From contig DUFE01000080.1 of the NCBI GenBank assembly GCA_011170385.1, positions 1-7,037 on the forward strand: a DNA stretch of 7,037 nucleotides, read 5' to 3'. Positions 5,763 through 7,037 of the stretch are shown in pieces. The notes under the pieces are model-generated. The model saw only the letters and a list, made by a program, of their open reading frames with translations, made no database searches and had not been told where the DNA came from. A program made the position numbers and the translations under genes. Source of the stretch: Dehalococcoidia bacterium. GTDB lineage: Bacteria > Chloroflexota > Dehalococcoidia > Dehalococcoidales > W693. Position 1 is the stretch's first letter. Each line of letters starts with the position of its first letter.

Positions 5763-6406
5763 GTTATACCGGCGGCTGTCTCTGCCAGCTCCCAAGAGTA
5801 CTCGTAAAGGTGCAGCCCTTTACTCATGGCGATCAAATCGCCATCTTCAACGCTTATTTCCGAAGCCATATACTCCTTGAGTAGCTGAATCGCCGCCAAG
5901 TTTGACGGAAAGCCAGCCCAGAGGTCCCAGGAGCGAAAATAAGCGATATAATGGAGCTTTCCATACCTTACCCTGGTATCTATCCCCCTCAAACAGGGAG
6001 GGTCTTCCAGATATATCGACCCCTCGTTACCAACTGACATATACGCCTGGTTTGTGTTATAGCCGTCGGTGTTGTACATTTTTATTACCTCGGCTATCTG
6101 CTTCTCCAAATACTGTCCATAGGTGTACTGCTCGCCTTCAGCTCTATGGGCGGTCATCAAATAGGGAAGATAGCTCTCTATATACTCCATAGTGGTTGGA
6201 GAAGGCACCCCCGCCGGCACGTCGGGTGTCAGTGGTCTGGTTCCCGGATTGGTAATTTTAACGACGACCATGTCGAGCTCTTTACGGTGCTGCCCGGCAT
6301 AGCTGCCCCGCTCGATCCTGTATTTATAACCGTCGGCTAGCGTCCTACGCAGACAGAGGAACCACGCCTCGGACAGATCTCGGGCTTCAATCAGCGATAT
6401 TTCCAC
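5759..6406 (-). CDS. Thymidylate synthase-family protein, short archaeal-type (215 aa)
   Basis: Thymidylate synthase (ThyA family) methylates dUMP to dTMP with methylenetetrahydrofolate. The catalytic half is clear: PPC with nucleophile Cys138, the phosphate-binding RSWDLWAGFPSN (Arg158, Ser159, Asp161, Asn169) and HLY (His199, Tyr201). Every one sits exactly eight residues before its E. coli ThyA counterpart (146, 166, 167, 169, 177, 207, 209). Asn169 favours dUMP over dCMP as substrate. The N-terminal half is divergent and shorter than the 264 residues of E. coli ThyA, which resembles the roughly 215-220-residue archaeal enzymes. The His usually following the catalytic Cys is Leu here. The start is GTG at 6406, with only a distant AGAAGG upstream, so translation is probably coupled to the preceding gene 30 bases away. 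Its stop overlaps that of the dnaJ-like gene. True synthase activity is likely but not certain. Confidence 0.82.
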   Translation of the reverse strand: MEISLIEARDLSEAWFLCLRRTLADGYKYRIERGSYAGQHRKELDMVVVKITNPGTRPLTPDVPAGVPSPTTMEYIESYLPYLMTAHRAEGEQYTYGQYLEKQIAEVIKMYNTDGYNTNQAYMSVGNEGSIYLEDPPCLRGIDTRVRYGKLHYIAYFRSWDLWAGFPSNLAAIQLLKEYMASEISVEDGDLIAMSKGLHLYEYSWELAETAAGIT

Positions 6407-6436
6407 AATCTTTAACTACTGCCTTCTAAAAGTTCT

Positions 6437-7030
6437 CTATTTCTTGCGGAATATGGAGAAGAACCTGTCCTGGTATTCTTCAAAAAGACCCCAGCGCCAC
6501 AGTTCTTCTTTAAGCTCACGGGGTTCTATCTCCCCGTTTTTCAGCTTCTTGAACAGTTCTTCTATTCTTAAACGGGCTTCCAGCGGCACGCCGCTGCTAT
6601 CCATATCCAGCATTCCCTGAGATTTAAGTCGCATCAGGTTATCCCTGAAGGAGCTCCTGGTTATCTCGAAGATAAACTTCATCAGCGATACGTCCCAAAG
6701 CTCGTCCAGTCCTTTTATTATGGTAACGAGAGGATCACCGCTTTTATCTATATCGGCTTGTATTTTTTCGACTACGGAGTTCATGTTATCAGCGACGATT
6801 TCCAGTTCTCCGGGTTCGTTACGATATGTGTATATAAGTCCCGGCATATTGGCTCCCTGCTCCTGGCTTAACATCTCGAAGTACCTTCTGGCATCCAGGC
6901 TGAACCCTTCTACCTGTGATAGGTAATAAGGAGTTACTATCCTAGGTTTCTGGGCAATAACGCGCCCCCTGCGCACCACTGTCTCGCTAACTTCTGGTTC
7001 TATATCGGAGTATATCGGCTCGGTAACCAT
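6437..7030 (-). CDS. Unrecognised protein (197 aa from the ATG; may extend past the edge)
   Basis: I do not recognise this family. From the ATG at 7030 it reads VTEPIYSDIEPEVSETVVRR, then KPRIVTPYYLSQVEGFSLDA and a mixed alpha/beta-looking middle containing VTIIKGLDELWDVSLMKFIF. The C-terminal 45 residues form a charged helical pair (LRIEELFKKLKNGEIEPREL, then KEELWRWGLFEEYQDRFF), reminiscent of SHOCT-type short C-terminal oligomerisation domains, but the match is loose. It is soluble, with no signal peptide or membrane segment. Only seven bases of upstream sequence are available; they remain open in frame and show no ribosome site, so the true start could lie outside the window. It precedes the thymidylate synthase-like gene by 30 bases in the same direction, so the two are probably cotranscribed. 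Confidence 0.7.
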   Translation of the reverse strand: MVTEPIYSDIEPEVSETVVRRGRVIAQKPRIVTPYYLSQVEGFSLDARRYFEMLSQEQGANMPGLIYTYRNEPGELEIVADNMNSVVEKIQADIDKSGDPLVTIIKGLDELWDVSLMKFIFEITRSSFRDNLMRLKSQGMLDMDSSGVPLEARLRIEELFKKLKNGEIEPRELKEELWRWGLFEEYQDRFFSIFRKK

Positions 7031-7037
7031 ATAGTAG

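Noticed and set aside
5902..6340. Plus-strand open frames opposite the thymidylate synthase-like gene
   Set aside because: They lie opposite conserved catalytic motifs and show no start signals or domain features.

Overview
The window looks bacterial. It has Shine-Dalgarno sites, sigma70-like promoters, a lipoprotein lipobox on a TRAP-type binding protein and a bacterial-style tRNA-Lys. The rest of the gene set (a CetZ/FtsZ-like tubulin, a short archaeal-type thymidylate synthase-like protein, a zinc-finger-less DnaJ) would fit a deep-branching anaerobe such as a Dehalococcoidia-type Chloroflexota. That placement is a low-confidence inference from gene content.

The left third (1-1656) is visibly more AT-rich, gene-poor and partly decayed. 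It holds, all on the minus strand, the first 108 residues of a TRAP transporter substrate-binding lipoprotein that runs off the left edge, and an isoprenylcysteine methyltransferase-like membrane protein split by a one-base frameshift in a T6 run. A sparse stretch of about 540 bases follows. On its plus strand lies the C-terminal relic of a phage-type tyrosine recombinase, with the catalytic His and Tyr still readable. The relic ends 73 bases from the 3' end of an intact tRNA-Lys(CUU) gene, the usual arrangement of an integrated element, so this flank is probably a degraded island.

The centre (1730-5762) is the most unusual part. A 549-residue protein built almost entirely from 25-residue helical repeats, grouped as 50-residue units, converges tail to tail with a 391-residue tubulin-superfamily GTPase of CetZ/FtsZ type; only nine bases separate the stop codons. 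The GTPase gene in turn diverges from a gene for a J-domain protein with a partial DnaJ C-terminal domain. A polymerising GTPase, a very long predicted coiled coil and a co-chaperone side by side suggest a possible, apparently undescribed, cytoskeletal module. The functional link is inferred from proximity only.

The right end (5759-7030, minus strand) is a probable two-gene operon: an unrecognised 197-residue protein whose start may lie beyond the window, followed by a thymidylate synthase-family enzyme with its catalytic residues at canonical spacing. The last gene meets dnaJ-like head-on, and both stop codons are read from one CTAG palindrome.
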